DNA of 64,000 nucleotides from Tahibacter amnicola (GTDB lineage: Bacteria; Pseudomonadota; Gammaproteobacteria; Xanthomonadales; Rhodanobacteraceae). The stretch lies in NCBI RefSeq assembly GCF_025398735.1, contig NZ_CP104694.1:1637001-1701000 (forward strand), written 5' to 3'. Positions 38,116-46,996 of the stretch are shown here, piece by piece (within the stretch, counting starts at the first letter, position 1; the number at the start of each line of letters is the position of its first letter). Below the pieces are notes generated by a model that saw only the letters and a program-made list of their open reading frames with translations, was not told the origin of the DNA and made no database searches. The translations under genes were made by a program, and so were the position numbers.

Positions 38116-39054
38116 ATGAATAGCCCGAAAATGTTCCGTCGTCCGGCGGTGGCGATGTTCTTTGCCGTGGCAGGCGTTTGCCTGGCCGGCTCCGCGCAGG
38201 CGCTGGCGCCGCAATCCCTGCAATCGGCCAGCGATGTCCGCCTTGGTCCCGCCGCTTCGCGCGTGGCGACGGTGCTGGCCGCACTGCCGCGTTACGACGA
38301 AAAAGCGTTGCGCACCAGCCTGCTGGCGCTCGCTTCCCCGCGGATCTTCGAAGCGACGCCGGTCCTGACCGTCACGGCGTTGCGCGAAGCGGTCAACGCC
38401 GAGGGTGTGAAAGCCCAGGTCTCGGTGGACCCGACCATCGGCCGCGCCCGCTACCGTCTGGGCGGCGAACCTACCACCTCGACCCTCGCCATGCCCGCAG
38501 CGCGCGAAGCACTGGCGTCCGTGTCCGGCGCGCACGCATCGGTCCTGGCGCGGTTGGGCATTCCGTCCGCCGAGCTGAGCCAGCTACGCACCTCGGTGCT
38601 GGCCCAGCAGGACTCGCGCTTCAACACCAAGGGCGTATTCGTCAACGGCCCCAGCGTGGCGCATGGCTACATCACCACCGTGTCGCGCAGCGTCGGCGGC
38701 ATCCTGGTCGACGGCAGCAACGCCCGCCTGGTCTCGCGCCATGACGGCGAGCTGGAATCGGCCGCCGTCAGCTGGCCGCGACTGGCATTGCATCCGCAGC
38801 TGCGCAAGTTCGCGCTGCGCAGTCGCGAGGAACTGGCGCAGGCAGTCGCTGCCAAGGTGGCCGCCAACGAATCGCCCGACGCCACGGTGCGCGCCGCCGT
38901 CGTGCTGCGGCCCGTGCTCGATGGCAAATCGCTCGTGCATGTGCCCGCCCTGCGCGTGGCGGTGACGCCGAACAACGGCGAAGCCGGCGAAATGTTCTAC
39001 GTGGACATGGGAAAAGAAAAAGCGGCCTACACGGAAGTCAGCGCTGACCGTTGA
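38116..39054 (+). CDS. Secreted protein of unknown function, operon partner of DUF6345-like protein
   Basis: Exported protein of 312 residues with a signal peptide (AMFFAVAGVCLAGSAQA). The body is helical and Ala-rich with a beta-rich end (SVGGILVDGSNARLVSRHDG; RAAVVLRPVLDGKSLVHVPA) that resembles pro-domain or PepSY/FTP-like inhibitory segments, though I cannot assign a family. GGAGGA (38105-38110) supports ATG 38116. It follows the DUF6345-like gene closely and is closed by a strong terminator. Confidence 0.72.
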   Translation: MNSPKMFRRPAVAMFFAVAGVCLAGSAQALAPQSLQSASDVRLGPAASRVATVLAALPRYDEKALRTSLLALASPRIFEATPVLTVTALREAVNAEGVKAQVSVDPTIGRARYRLGGEPTTSTLAMPAAREALASVSGAHASVLARLGIPSAELSQLRTSVLAQQDSRFNTKGVFVNGPSVAHGYITTVSRSVGGILVDGSNARLVSRHDGELESAAVSWPRLALHPQLRKFALRSREELAQAVAAKVAANESPDATVRAAVVLRPVLDGKSLVHVPALRVAVTPNNGEAGEMFYVDMGKEKAAYTEVSADR

Positions 39055-39076
39055 TTCGGCGCACACGGAAGTGAAG

Positions 39077-39109
39077 CGGCGGGATCCGCAAGGATCCCGC
39101 CGTTTCTTT
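39077..39109 (+). terminator. Rho-independent terminator of the DUF6345 operon
   Basis: CGGCGGGATCC (39077-39087), a GCAA tetraloop and GGATCCCGCCG (39092-39102) form a perfect 11-bp stem followed by TTTCTTT. Confidence 0.9.
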
Positions 39110-39266
39110 GCGCTGTGCGCGAGGCGCCACCAGCCGGTGACTCAGATCGCCTTGAGTGAGTCTGGCGACAGGCGCAGGCGACGGCACAGGTGCATTCCGG
39201 TACGCCTGCGGGGCAGGCCTACACCCCGGCGGCTTGGCTATCGCTCCAACACCTTCCTTCCGGTTC

Positions 39267-39455
39267 GTGCCTGGCGTGGTCGCAGCGTGCATTCGTACCG
39301 GCGTGTTACTCGTCGTCCTGGCGCCGCTGGGTGCCTGCAATAGCGCGCCGTCCGGATTTGATGCGGTACCCGCCGCTGATCTGGAACCCCAGGCGTGCGG
39401 GTCGCCCAGCACTTTCGAAATCGCCTCGACTGAGGCGGGCACGCCGAAAGGGTAA
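39267..39455 (+). CDS. Possible small lipoprotein
   Basis: A GTG-started frame of ~62 residues contains an N-terminal hydrophobic stretch and a lipobox (TGVLLVVLAPLGAC followed by NSAPSG), then a short tail ending EAGTPKG. The signal-lipobox pattern is convincing, but no ribosome binding site is visible and the start (39267 or 39276) is a guess. Confidence 0.35.
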   Translation: MPGVVAACIRTGVLLVVLAPLGACNSAPSGFDAVPAADLEPQACGSPSTFEIASTEAGTPKG

Positions 39456-39566
39456 CTGCCGGAAGCGCGAGGGCTGATACAGTGAGCGAGCGCTTCAGTA
39501 CGGCGATACTTGCACCGCGTTGCGTCGAGCGCCTGTATTCGAATTTCCCACCTCGCGAGCGACGCC

Positions 39567-40424
39567 ATGCCTTTGGTCAGGATCACCCACCGCGATGTCT
39601 CACACCGGCACGCGTTCAGCGCCTACGTCGCGCGTGTATTTCCCCGAATCTCGTTCGATGCATGGATGGATCGCGGCAACTGGGATGACAGCTATTGCGC
39701 CTATGCCCTGTACGAGGACGACGTCATCGTGGCAAATGCCTCCGTCACGCAGATGCGGATCCTGGTAGACGGAGAGATGCTCGCCGCCTGCCAGTTCGGC
39801 GCCGTCGGCTGCATTCCGGAAGCGCGAGGCAAGGGGTTCGCGCGCAGGGTGGTGGAATCCGCATTGGAAGACTGCGGAACGCGTCCGGTCCTGCTGTTTG
39901 CCAACCCAACGGTCAGCCGGTTTTACCCGCTATTCGGTTTTGTACCCGCTGCGCAATACCAGTTCACGGCGCAGTGCACGGCGCGCCCCTCGGCCAGACC
40001 CGCCGAGCGCGTGAACGCCATGGACCACCCGATAGCGGCGATGCTGTCAGAACGCGTCGATGCCATACCCGTCACCACGCGCTTTGGCGCCCATGGCTAC
40101 CATCGGACCGTCTCCGACTGGTACGTCACCAATGGTCTGGCACGTCCGCTGCGACGCCTGCCCAATGGCGCCATGGTTTTCTGCGCCGTCGAGGACGGCG
40201 TCCTGCGCATCGACGACATTGTGGCGCCCCGGCGTTTTGACCTGCGATCGCATATCGAAGACCTGATTGACGAGCCGATCCACCGCATCGCCTTCGGGTT
40301 CACCCCCGAACACTGCTGGCCGGACGCGCAGGCTCACCTCGACGCGGGCGCACATCTGTTCCTGCGGAATTTCCCGGAACTGCCTCCTGGCCCCAGCCAG
40401 TTTCCCGTGCTGGCTCGCACGTAA
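39567..40424 (+). CDS. GNAT-family acetyltransferase
   Basis: Protein of 285 residues. The N-terminal ~140 residues form a GNAT fold: CQFGAVGCIPEARGKGFARR carries the acetyl-CoA loop, and FANPTVSRFYPLFGFVPA is motif B. The C-terminal half (VEDGVLRIDDIVAPRRFDL) resembles the second domain of two-domain GNATs. The substrate is unknown. ATG 39567 is the first Met before the domain, with GCGAGCGACG as a weak ribosome site. Repeat array A begins right after its stop. Confidence 0.82.
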   Translation: MPLVRITHRDVSHRHAFSAYVARVFPRISFDAWMDRGNWDDSYCAYALYEDDVIVANASVTQMRILVDGEMLAACQFGAVGCIPEARGKGFARRVVESALEDCGTRPVLLFANPTVSRFYPLFGFVPAAQYQFTAQCTARPSARPAERVNAMDHPIAAMLSERVDAIPVTTRFGAHGYHRTVSDWYVTNGLARPLRRLPNGAMVFCAVEDGVLRIDDIVAPRRFDLRSHIEDLIDEPIHRIAFGFTPEHCWPDAQAHLDAGAHLFLRNFPELPPGPSQFPVLART

Positions 40425-40429
40425 CCGCA

Positions 40430-40750
40430 GCAGCGGACCGGGTAGCGGACCGGGCCACAGCGGACCGGGCCACAGCGGACCGGGCCACAGCGGACCGGGC
40501 CATCCAAGATTCGGAACTTTCCGCAGCGGACCGGGCCATCCAAGATTCGGAACTTTCCGAGCTTAAACGCTGCGAACCGGGTCATCCGAGAGAACCGGGC
40601 CACCCACGATTCGGAATTTTCCGAGCTAGGGAGAACAGGGAGAACCGGGCCATCCACGATTCGGAATTTTCCTAGCTCAAAGCGAACCGGGTCATCCTGA
40701 TCCGAACGGCCAGCGACAGACATGGACAACCGTGATTTGAAATTTTCCGA
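40430..40750 (+). repeat. Repeat array A of the RAYT-associated family, with an internal 15-bp tandem
   Basis: Four 15-bp units GCGGACCGGGCCACA run at 40445-40504. Embedded or following are copies of the core GATTCGGAAcTTTCCG, a small hairpin CGGAA-NN-TTCCG: 40508-40523, 40544-40559, 40608-40623, 40658-40673 (last base changed) and a degenerate 40734-40749, plus truncated pieces near 40580 and 40690. Copies are preceded by GGGCCAtCCA-G. The loop varies (CT or TT) while most stems are kept. The same family occurs at 45.6 and 46.97 kb. Confidence 0.88.
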
Positions 40751-40811
40751 TTGGAGCGAGCACGGGTAGTGCGCGGGAAGAATAGGTGTCGTTGCCTTCG
40801 CAAGCCGTGGT

Positions 40812-40842
40812 GACGATGCCTGCCGAATAGGCAGACATCGTC
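40812..40842. terminator. Stem-loop downstream of the BNR-repeat gene
   Basis: GACGATG-c-CTGCC (40812-40824) pairs with GGCAG-a-CATCGTC (40830-40842), one mismatch, loop GAATA. It lies 20 bp beyond the minus-strand stop. There is no U-tract. Confidence 0.4.
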
Positions 40843-40861
40843 GACAAGCGGTGGTTGCGGC

Positions 40862-43800
40862 TTACGGTATCGGTGAGCAGACTGGCGCAGTTACTGCGTC
40901 AAAGCCATTGCGGAACAGGAGGTCGCTACGCGCCAGCACCGTGAATCGTACGACCTGGGTAGCAAACGCACCCGATGGGTCGATGGCCCAGAAGCGGATG
41001 TCGTAGGGCGAGGTGGTGGCGGCACCAGTGCCTACGGTGCCGGTAATCTTTCCGTCCGATGCGCCAAGACGGAGCCCTGCCGGCAATCCGCTGTCGGCGT
41101 AGCGCAATGGTTGGCCTTCGTCCACATCGCGGAAAAATGGCGCCAGGTTGATTGTCACGGTGTCCTGCTCGGTCAGCCACTGGGGCGGTATGAGGCAGGC
41201 GTTGGTGGGGGCGTGATTCATGCGGACGCTCACGTCGGCTTCCGCGCACAGGTTGCTGCTGTCGCATACGCGGTAGCGGAAACTGTCGTCACCGCTTTGC
41301 GTGAAGCGGTAGGTGAACTTGCCGTCGGATTCGAGTGTGAGGATGCCACGGGACGGAGGGATGACCGGCGTGGTGTCTAGTCTCAGGTTGTCACCGAGGT
41401 CAAGGTCGGTGTCGTTGGCGAGCAGGCTGTTCTCGCCGTTGGCCAGCGTGTTGGTCACCAGGCCCGGATGCGCCCACATCAGGTCGGTATTGGCGACCGG
41501 TGGGTCGCTGACACACGCGATCGCGAGGCTGACCTGCCCGACACCGAATCCGGCTGGACCGATACCGCGGTAGCGGAAATGATCCGCGCCGCAGAAGTGC
41601 GTTCCCGGTGTGTAGACGAAGCTGCCATTGCTGTGCAGGCTGATGCTTCCGTGCAGCGGAGGTGCTTCGAGGAGGGCCTGCAGACCGCTGCCGTCGTCGT
41701 TGGCCAGCACGCCCTGTTCGGCCGACACGGTCAGTACCGCGTCCTCGCTGCCCGCGTAGGCGTCTGCGGTGACGCCAACGGCTGGCACGACCAGCGGTGC
41801 GCGCCAGGCGCCCTGGCTGTACGTGCCGGCATAGACGAAGTAGGGCGGGCCACTGATTTCCAGGTCCTGCACAACCATTCCCAACGGCATGCCCAGCATG
41901 AATGGCGCGAAGCTGGTGCCGCCGTCGATGCTGTCGTACACACCGATGTCCGTTCCGACGAGGATGTGCTGCAGGTTGGTCGGATCGATCGCCACAGCGT
42001 TGGCCGGTACGTTCGGCAAGCCCGCTCCCACCGCTTGCCAGTTGGCGCCACCATCGACCGAGCGGTAGAGCCGGTTCAAGCCAAACCCGCCGCGTGTCGC
42101 AAATACGCGTTGCGCATCGATCGGATCGACCGCGATATCCGACACCTGGCCACCCGGGTAGTTGTTAGTGACTTCCACCCATTCCGGCGCCGCCGCCAGC
42201 ACATCCGGCGACATCCAGATGCGCCCCGTTTCAGTACCGACGTACATGGGCAGCGGCGACACCTGATCATTGCGCGCCGGGGTCATGACACGGATGGCCT
42301 GCCGCGTACTGGTCGAGCCACTGAGATTGCCGGAGATCTTGCTCCACCGGAATTGCGAGGAACTGGTCTGTGTCGCATCGGCGCGATATACCCCGTTGGC
42401 AGCGATAAACAGCGTGCGCGGGACAATGGCCAGCGGCGTCATCCAGGGGAACGGATCGCTCTGGATACCGATATTGGCCAAGCGCGTGAACGAACCGACA
42501 CCACCGCTGCTACTGGAACGGTAGATCGACGGACCGCCCCAGGGGTAGCTGGTTTGGAACACGCGTGATGTGTCAGCGGGATCGATCGCATTTTGAAACC
42601 CGTCCCCGGTCACTACCGTGACGTCCCAGACCTGGCTGGCGGTGCGGCTTGACGAGGAGTTGTCTTGCGCACCACCGAACATCCGCTCGCCGTTCGTGGG
42701 ATCGACCGCGATATCGTAGTACTGGGTGATATTCAGATTACCGTTTCGATTGAGGAAGCTGCCGCCGCCATTGTCGCTGCGCCAAAGCCCGCCATCGCTG
42801 CCAACCCAGAACCGGTTGCCGTCGGTACGGGAAAATCGCACGACGTGCGTGTCCTGGTGGACCTCCTGGGCGTTGCCCCAGTCCTGGGTGAGAATCGCGA
42901 AGGATGTGCCGCCATTGGTGCTCAAGGCCGGCCGGATCGTGCCAATCAGAACGATGTCCGGATTGGTGGGGTGGATATCGAGGGTGAGGTTGTAGCTGCA
43001 TTGCCCTTCGCAGGTATCCGGATTGGCAAGCAGCCAGGTTTCGCCGGAATCGTTGCTGCGATACAGGCCCACCAGGTTGGAGTTGGTCTTGTGGACCAGG
43101 GCGTAGAACGTCGAGGGGTGGGAGCGTGAAATCGCCAGCCGAACGGTGCTGCTGTCGGCTTCAGCAGGCAATCCCTGGGTCAGGCGCGTCCAGGTCTGGC
43201 CACCGTCGACGGACTTGTGCAATCCACTGCGTTGCACCGCGGCGAGCACGATCTGTCCGTTGCGCGGATCGAATAGAAGGTCGCGTACTTTTCCGGGAAC
43301 GTCGGCGACCTTGCTCCACTGCGCGCCCTCATCGGTGGATCGGTAGATGGCCGCGCCCGACAGGGTGCCGGTTTCATTGCATTGGCCGTCGCCACCGGCC
43401 AGTACGATGCGATTGTCGCCGGGCGACACCGCCACGGCGTTGATGAAGGAACTGCCGAGCGCATGGGCCCCATCGCCGTTGCGGGCGGAAAAATGCAGTC
43501 CGCCATTGCTGGAGAAGTACAGACCCTGGCCGAAGTAGCCCGAGCAGCTGGAATAGTGTTCGCCGGTGCCGACCCAGATTCGGTTGGGGTCGGTCGGATC
43601 GACCACGACGGCGCCGATTGTCAGGGTGCCGACCTGGTCGAAGATCGACTGCCAGCTCGAGCCGCCGTCGAGCGTTTTCCAGACGCCGCCGGCCGCCGTG
43701 CCCAGATACAGCGTGTTCTCGTCGACGGGATGTACGCCCAGGGCGCTGACGCGCCCAGCCACCCGGCCCATCGGCCAGCCCAGCATCGTCATGGTCTCCG

Positions 43801-44080
43801 GGCCCATCGGTTGCCAGCGTGGCTCGTCGGCGAGCAGTGCCGGTGGCCGCAAGCGGAGCGTGTGCTGCAACTGCTCGACTGACTGGCGTCGCAGCGCATT
43901 GGCGTTTGGCGCCTCGTCCAGCCCGCGCGAACGGATAAACCATTCGCGGCGCTCCTCGATCGCCAATTCCTCCTCCGCTCCCTTGTCAGTTTCCACGAGC
44001 AACTGCGCCTGCGCTTGTCCCAGGACCAGCAAGCCAAGACCCGCGAGCGCGAACGCCGCACGGCATGTACGTCGGTGCAT
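40862..44080 (-). CDS. Large secreted BNR/VPS10-like beta-propeller protein with Ig-like domains
   Basis: Exported protein of 1072 residues with a signal peptide (AAFALAGLGLLVLGQAQAQ). Residues ~80-760 form Asp-box/BNR propeller repeats (GVWKTLDGGSSWQSIF, IYRSTDEGAQWSKVADVPG, LHKSVDGGQTWTRLTQGLP, LYRSNDSGETWLLANPD, LYRSVDGGANWQAVGAGLP), as in sortilin/glycosidase-like proteins. Cadherin/Ig-like tandem domains follow (VLANDDGSG; SLLANDTDLDLGDN; PPQWLTEQDTVTINLAPFF). The C-terminus carries SDLLFRNGFDAVTAPVC, the IFxNGF-type motif seen in other secreted proteins here. GGAGG at 44090-44094 (minus strand) supports ATG 44080. Possibly a cell-surface glycan-binding protein; no catalytic residues assigned. 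Confidence 0.85.
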   Translation of the reverse strand: MHRRTCRAAFALAGLGLLVLGQAQAQLLVETDKGAEEELAIEERREWFIRSRGLDEAPNANALRRQSVEQLQHTLRLRPPALLADEPRWQPMGPETMTMLGWPMGRVAGRVSALGVHPVDENTLYLGTAAGGVWKTLDGGSSWQSIFDQVGTLTIGAVVVDPTDPNRIWVGTGEHYSSCSGYFGQGLYFSSNGGLHFSARNGDGAHALGSSFINAVAVSPGDNRIVLAGGDGQCNETGTLSGAAIYRSTDEGAQWSKVADVPGKVRDLLFDPRNGQIVLAAVQRSGLHKSVDGGQTWTRLTQGLPAEADSSTVRLAISRSHPSTFYALVHKTNSNLVGLYRSNDSGETWLLANPDTCEGQCSYNLTLDIHPTNPDIVLIGTIRPALSTNGGTSFAILTQDWGNAQEVHQDTHVVRFSRTDGNRFWVGSDGGLWRSDNGGGSFLNRNGNLNITQYYDIAVDPTNGERMFGGAQDNSSSSRTASQVWDVTVVTGDGFQNAIDPADTSRVFQTSYPWGGPSIYRSSSSGGVGSFTRLANIGIQSDPFPWMTPLAIVPRTLFIAANGVYRADATQTSSSQFRWSKISGNLSGSTSTRQAIRVMTPARNDQVSPLPMYVGTETGRIWMSPDVLAAAPEWVEVTNNYPGGQVSDIAVDPIDAQRVFATRGGFGLNRLYRSVDGGANWQAVGAGLPNVPANAVAIDPTNLQHILVGTDIGVYDSIDGGTSFAPFMLGMPLGMVVQDLEISGPPYFVYAGTYSQGAWRAPLVVPAVGVTADAYAGSEDAVLTVSAEQGVLANDDGSGLQALLEAPPLHGSISLHSNGSFVYTPGTHFCGADHFRYRGIGPAGFGVGQVSLAIACVSDPPVANTDLMWAHPGLVTNTLANGENSLLANDTDLDLGDNLRLDTTPVIPPSRGILTLESDGKFTYRFTQSGDDSFRYRVCDSSNLCAEADVSVRMNHAPTNACLIPPQWLTEQDTVTINLAPFFRDVDEGQPLRYADSGLPAGLRLGASDGKITGTVGTGAATTSPYDIRFWAIDPSGAFATQVVRFTVLARSDLLFRNGFDAVTAPVCSPIP

Positions 44081-44652
44081 CGAATCACCCTCCACATTCA
44101 ATGAGCGCAACCGACGAGGGCCGGCTGCGGGACGAAGAAGCGCGCGCACAGGCGCCGTCCCGACTGCTTGCGGACCATGCTGATGCGCTGCGCGTGACTG
44201 GGGGGCGGCCCGGTGCGACCACAGTCGGACGCTTGAGTAATCCGCGTGGCCGGTAGGGTCAAGCGCGAAGGTGGATTTATGTCACATAGCCATAACCCAT
44301 GCGAAAGATCGCATGCGTCAGTACTTTCGAATGCGAGCGTGCGTTTGCAATTTGGCGAAAAAGGACATCTTGATAGGTTTCGCATTCTTGCGGAGCTGGC
44401 ACAGTGCGTCGCCTAATCGCCTGTTCCGTGGCGTGGTGCCGCAATCAGTTCCGCGGCAGCGGAGGCGCCCGTGGTCGCCGGACTGTCGCTGGGCGCTGCG
44501 CCGTCCAGGGGGAGATCCGGATTGGCCCTGGCTGCGGAAGACCATTTCAGTCGGTCTGGCGCAGGATGCACTCACCTCGCCCTGGACAAACGGTGCGGGC
44601 CTGCTTGCTTTTGCATAATCGGGCGACTTCTGCAGCCAGGCGGAGATCGTCG
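44081..44652. other. Intergenic region between divergent secreted-protein genes
   Basis: About 570 bp containing both promoters. I find no convincing -35/-10 pair. A weak CRP-like sequence (seven of ten) lies at 44271-44286 on the minus strand. Open frames here lack ribosome sites and motifs. Confidence 0.45.
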
Positions 44653-45627
44653 ATGCGATTCGCGCTGACTATGACGGTGGCAGTTGCCTGCGCGGTGTGC
44701 AGGGCGGAGGCCGCGACGCCGGCGCCGGCCGAGGCACAGTGGGCGACGGCGCACTCGGACCGCAATCCGGCCATCTCCCCAGACGGTACGCGATTGCTGT
44801 TCAGCTCAGATCGCAGTGGTCGGCAGGTGTTGTATCTGCGCCGTTTGCCCGACGGCGATGTAGCCGTGTTCGTTGACGGCAACGACGAGCCGGGTTATCC
44901 GGCCTGGTCGCCGGATGGCAGGCAGGTTGTGTTCACGGCCAGGGTCGATGGCGAAGATGATCTCTTCGTGGTCGACGCCGCAGGCGGCAATCGCCGACAC
45001 CTGGTCGTCCATCCGTCGCGGGAAGGACATCCGCGCTGGAGTCCGGATGGGCAGCGCATCTACTTCAACTCCGAGCGACCGTCCACGGAACCACGCACCG
45101 ACGCGGTCAGCGCGCCGGAGGGCGAAGACCGTGTCGACATTTACAGCGTTCGAAGCGATGGGAGCGATCTTCAGCGTCACACGCGTTGCGGCAGCGAATG
45201 TTCCTACCCTTCGGTGTCGCCTGACGGCAAGCAGCTTCTGATCCGTCGCGTATTCTGGGAGCCGGCTGCCGCACCCGGCGGCAAGCCCGTGCGCAATTCC
45301 GAGATCGTCGCGATCGACCTCGCTGACGGCCGTGAACGCAACTTGACGCAAAGCAAGGACTACGACGTCTATCCGATCTGGTCCGCCGACGGACGCTGGG
45401 TCTACTTCAGTTCAAATCGCCAGGCGACCGCCGGTCAGCTGCATCTATGGCGCATTGCCACGAACGGTGGCTTGCCGCAACGCCTCTCCCACGGAGCCTG
45501 GTCCCATCGACAGGCTAGCCCGAGCGCCGACGGAAAGCAGATATACGTCTTCTCCTACCAGCGTGTTGGCGGGCAGGACGTGGGCTACATCGGGAGTATC
45601 GCGGTGTACGGAGATGGCTCGAAATGA
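44653..45627 (+). CDS. Secreted TolB-like PD40 beta-propeller protein
   Basis: Exported protein of 324 residues with a signal peptide (ALTMTVAVACAVCRAEAA). Six TolB-type blades follow: SPDGTRLLFSSDRSG, SPDGRQVVFTARVDG, SPDGQRIYFNSERPS, SPDGKQLLIRRVF, SADGRWVYFSSNRQ and SADGKQIYVFSYQ, enough to close a propeller alone. No other domain. GGAGATC lies before ATG 44653. Its stop codon lies inside the first unit of repeat array B, so the repeat insertion may have set the 3' end. Confidence 0.82.
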   Translation: MRFALTMTVAVACAVCRAEAATPAPAEAQWATAHSDRNPAISPDGTRLLFSSDRSGRQVLYLRRLPDGDVAVFVDGNDEPGYPAWSPDGRQVVFTARVDGEDDLFVVDAAGGNRRHLVVHPSREGHPRWSPDGQRIYFNSERPSTEPRTDAVSAPEGEDRVDIYSVRSDGSDLQRHTRCGSECSYPSVSPDGKQLLIRRVFWEPAAAPGGKPVRNSEIVAIDLADGRERNLTQSKDYDVYPIWSADGRWVYFSSNRQATAGQLHLWRIATNGGLPQRLSHGAWSHRQASPSADGKQIYVFSYQRVGGQDVGYIGSIAVYGDGSK

Positions 45628-45822
45628 CGGGGCCATCCATGATTCGGAACTTTCCGAAACGAAGTGACGGGGCCGTCCATGATTCGGAACTTTCCGAGCG
45701 AAATGACGGGGCCATCCATGATTCGGAACTTTCCGAAACGAAGTGACAGGGCCATCCATGATTCGGAATTTTCCGAGCAGAGATGAAAAGGCCATCCATG
45801 ATTCGGGATTTTCGTAGTGCAT
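45622..45822 (+). repeat. Repeat array B of the RAYT-associated family (five ~40-bp units)
   Basis: Cores GATTCGGAAcTTTCCG start at 45641, 45681, 45720, 45760 and 45800 (spacing 39-40 bp). Each follows GGCCaTCCAT; the last copy is degenerate. Linkers alternate between GAAACGAAGTGAC and GAGCGAAATGAC types, suggesting two-unit higher-order duplication. The array ends ~130 bp beyond the 3' end of the RAYT gene. Confidence 0.9.
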
Positions 45823-45950
45823 AAGGGGTGTCACAGCAGCCGCGAGTGCTGCGAAGTGGTGATTGCGGCATCCGATAGCGTCAGTCTCGGTAGGCGAGCA
45901 CGCGCGCGATGCCGCTTTTGCGGCCGTAAACCGGTGCAGTGTTCGCGGAC

Positions 45951-46910
45951 CTAGCTACAGCGTACGCATGAACGCTTCAACCCCACCCCTTTGAGCCAGC
46001 GCTGTCCCATCGACCGAGCCTTGTCGAGCAGGGCCTGCAGTGACCCCACCGCTCGCCAATAACGTGTCTCGATCGTGAGCACTTCTGCGCGCCATGCTTC
46101 GGGCGTCAGACCGATTGTTTGAAGTGCCTTGGGAGAGTTGCCGGGGATGGACCCCCGCTTGTCGGGACGAGGCTGCCGCCCTGTCCAATCCACCAGGTCG
46201 ACGTACTGGATGGCGGAGATCCCCAGTGTGTGCGCCGCGCAGCCGGCAACGGGGCTCAGCAGGGTAGAGGCTCCGACGTGCTGAAGGCGGCGTCGGATCG
46301 ACGTGTGTTCGGAGGAGCGCAGGTCCTGCGCGATGCCGGCGCGGATCGGATTGAGATCGACGTACGCCATGCAGGCGATCACCGCGGTTTCGTCCAGCAA
46401 TGCCTGGCAACGATAACGTCCCTCCCAGAACCGCCCTGTGCAGGCATCTTCGCGATTGGCGCGTCGCGCAATAGGTTCGTTGAGGCAGCGCATGAACCAG
46501 GGGAGGGAGGCGAGACGTTCCCGGTAGCGTGCCACCTGGACGGGATCGCCCGCGATATGGCTGGCCTTGATCGCCGTCGCATCCTGATCGACGACCTTGC
46601 CGCAGCGCACCGGGCACAGGCGAAGCCATCGTTCGGCGACTTCCTCCGCTGACCATGTCGCAGCGATCTGTGGCGCCACGTATGCCACTACATGGACGTG
46701 ATTGCGCATCACGGCGTAGGCGTAAACGCCAACGGCGAAGATAGTGGCCAGCTCGTGCAGTCTATCCTCCACCCACTGCTTGCGGTGCTCGAATGACTGC
46801 CCGGAATAGGGGTCATCACCGCACAGGAATGCACGTCGGACACAGCGAGAGATGCAGTGAAAGTAGCCAGATTCCCCGGCTGGGACGATGTGGTGTCGTG
46901 GGTAGCTCAT
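45951..46910 (-). CDS. REP-associated tyrosine transposase (RAYT, IS200-like Y1 family)
   Basis: Y1-family single-strand DNA transposase of ~319 residues. It has YFHCISRCVRRAFL near the start, the metal-binding NHVHVV (His71, His73), GRFWEGRYRCQALLDETAV and MAYVDLNPIRAG with the probable nucleophile Tyr183. The last signature is typical of RAYTs. The C-terminal ~110 residues (IETRYWRAVGSLQALLDKAR) are an extra DNA-binding-like extension. The gene lies between repeat array B and a single inverted copy at 46971, the layout of RAYT-REP systems. Start 46910 (MSYPRHH) is preferred; ATG 46940 is in frame. Confidence 0.88.
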   Translation of the reverse strand: MSYPRHHIVPAGESGYFHCISRCVRRAFLCGDDPYSGQSFEHRKQWVEDRLHELATIFAVGVYAYAVMRNHVHVVAYVAPQIAATWSAEEVAERWLRLCPVRCGKVVDQDATAIKASHIAGDPVQVARYRERLASLPWFMRCLNEPIARRANREDACTGRFWEGRYRCQALLDETAVIACMAYVDLNPIRAGIAQDLRSSEHTSIRRRLQHVGASTLLSPVAGCAAHTLGISAIQYVDLVDWTGRQPRPDKRGSIPGNSPKALQTIGLTPEAWRAEVLTIETRYWRAVGSLQALLDKARSMGQRWLKGVGLKRSCVRCS

Positions 46911-46964
46911 GAATTGGACTATTCCACGTGAGCTGGTCATGCGATATCAGCGAAGTGCCCGGCG

Positions 46965-46996
46965 TCTGCTGGGAAAATTCCGAATCGTGGTTGTCC
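46965..46996 (-). repeat. Single inverted copy of the RAYT-associated repeat, upstream of the RAYT gene
   Basis: Read on the minus strand, 46996-46965 gives CTGATCAGGACAACCACGAT then TCGGAATTTTCCC. The core hairpin (46971-46982) and the flank GGACAACC match the last degenerate copy of array A (40721-40749). Orientation is opposite to arrays A and B, so the RAYT gene is bracketed by inverted repeats. Confidence 0.75.

Noticed and set aside
44271-44286. CRP-like sequence upstream of the BNR-repeat gene.
   Set aside because: Only seven of ten consensus positions match, ~190 bp from the start; too weak to claim.
40430-45822. The two repeat arrays looked CRISPR-like at first (regular ~40-bp period).
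   Set aside because: The intervening sequence is itself repeated rather than unique, no cas genes are present, and the repeats pair with a RAYT gene.
45455-45860. Minus-strand open frames running through array B with repeated peptides.
   Set aside because: They are translations of the non-coding repeat units; no start signal.
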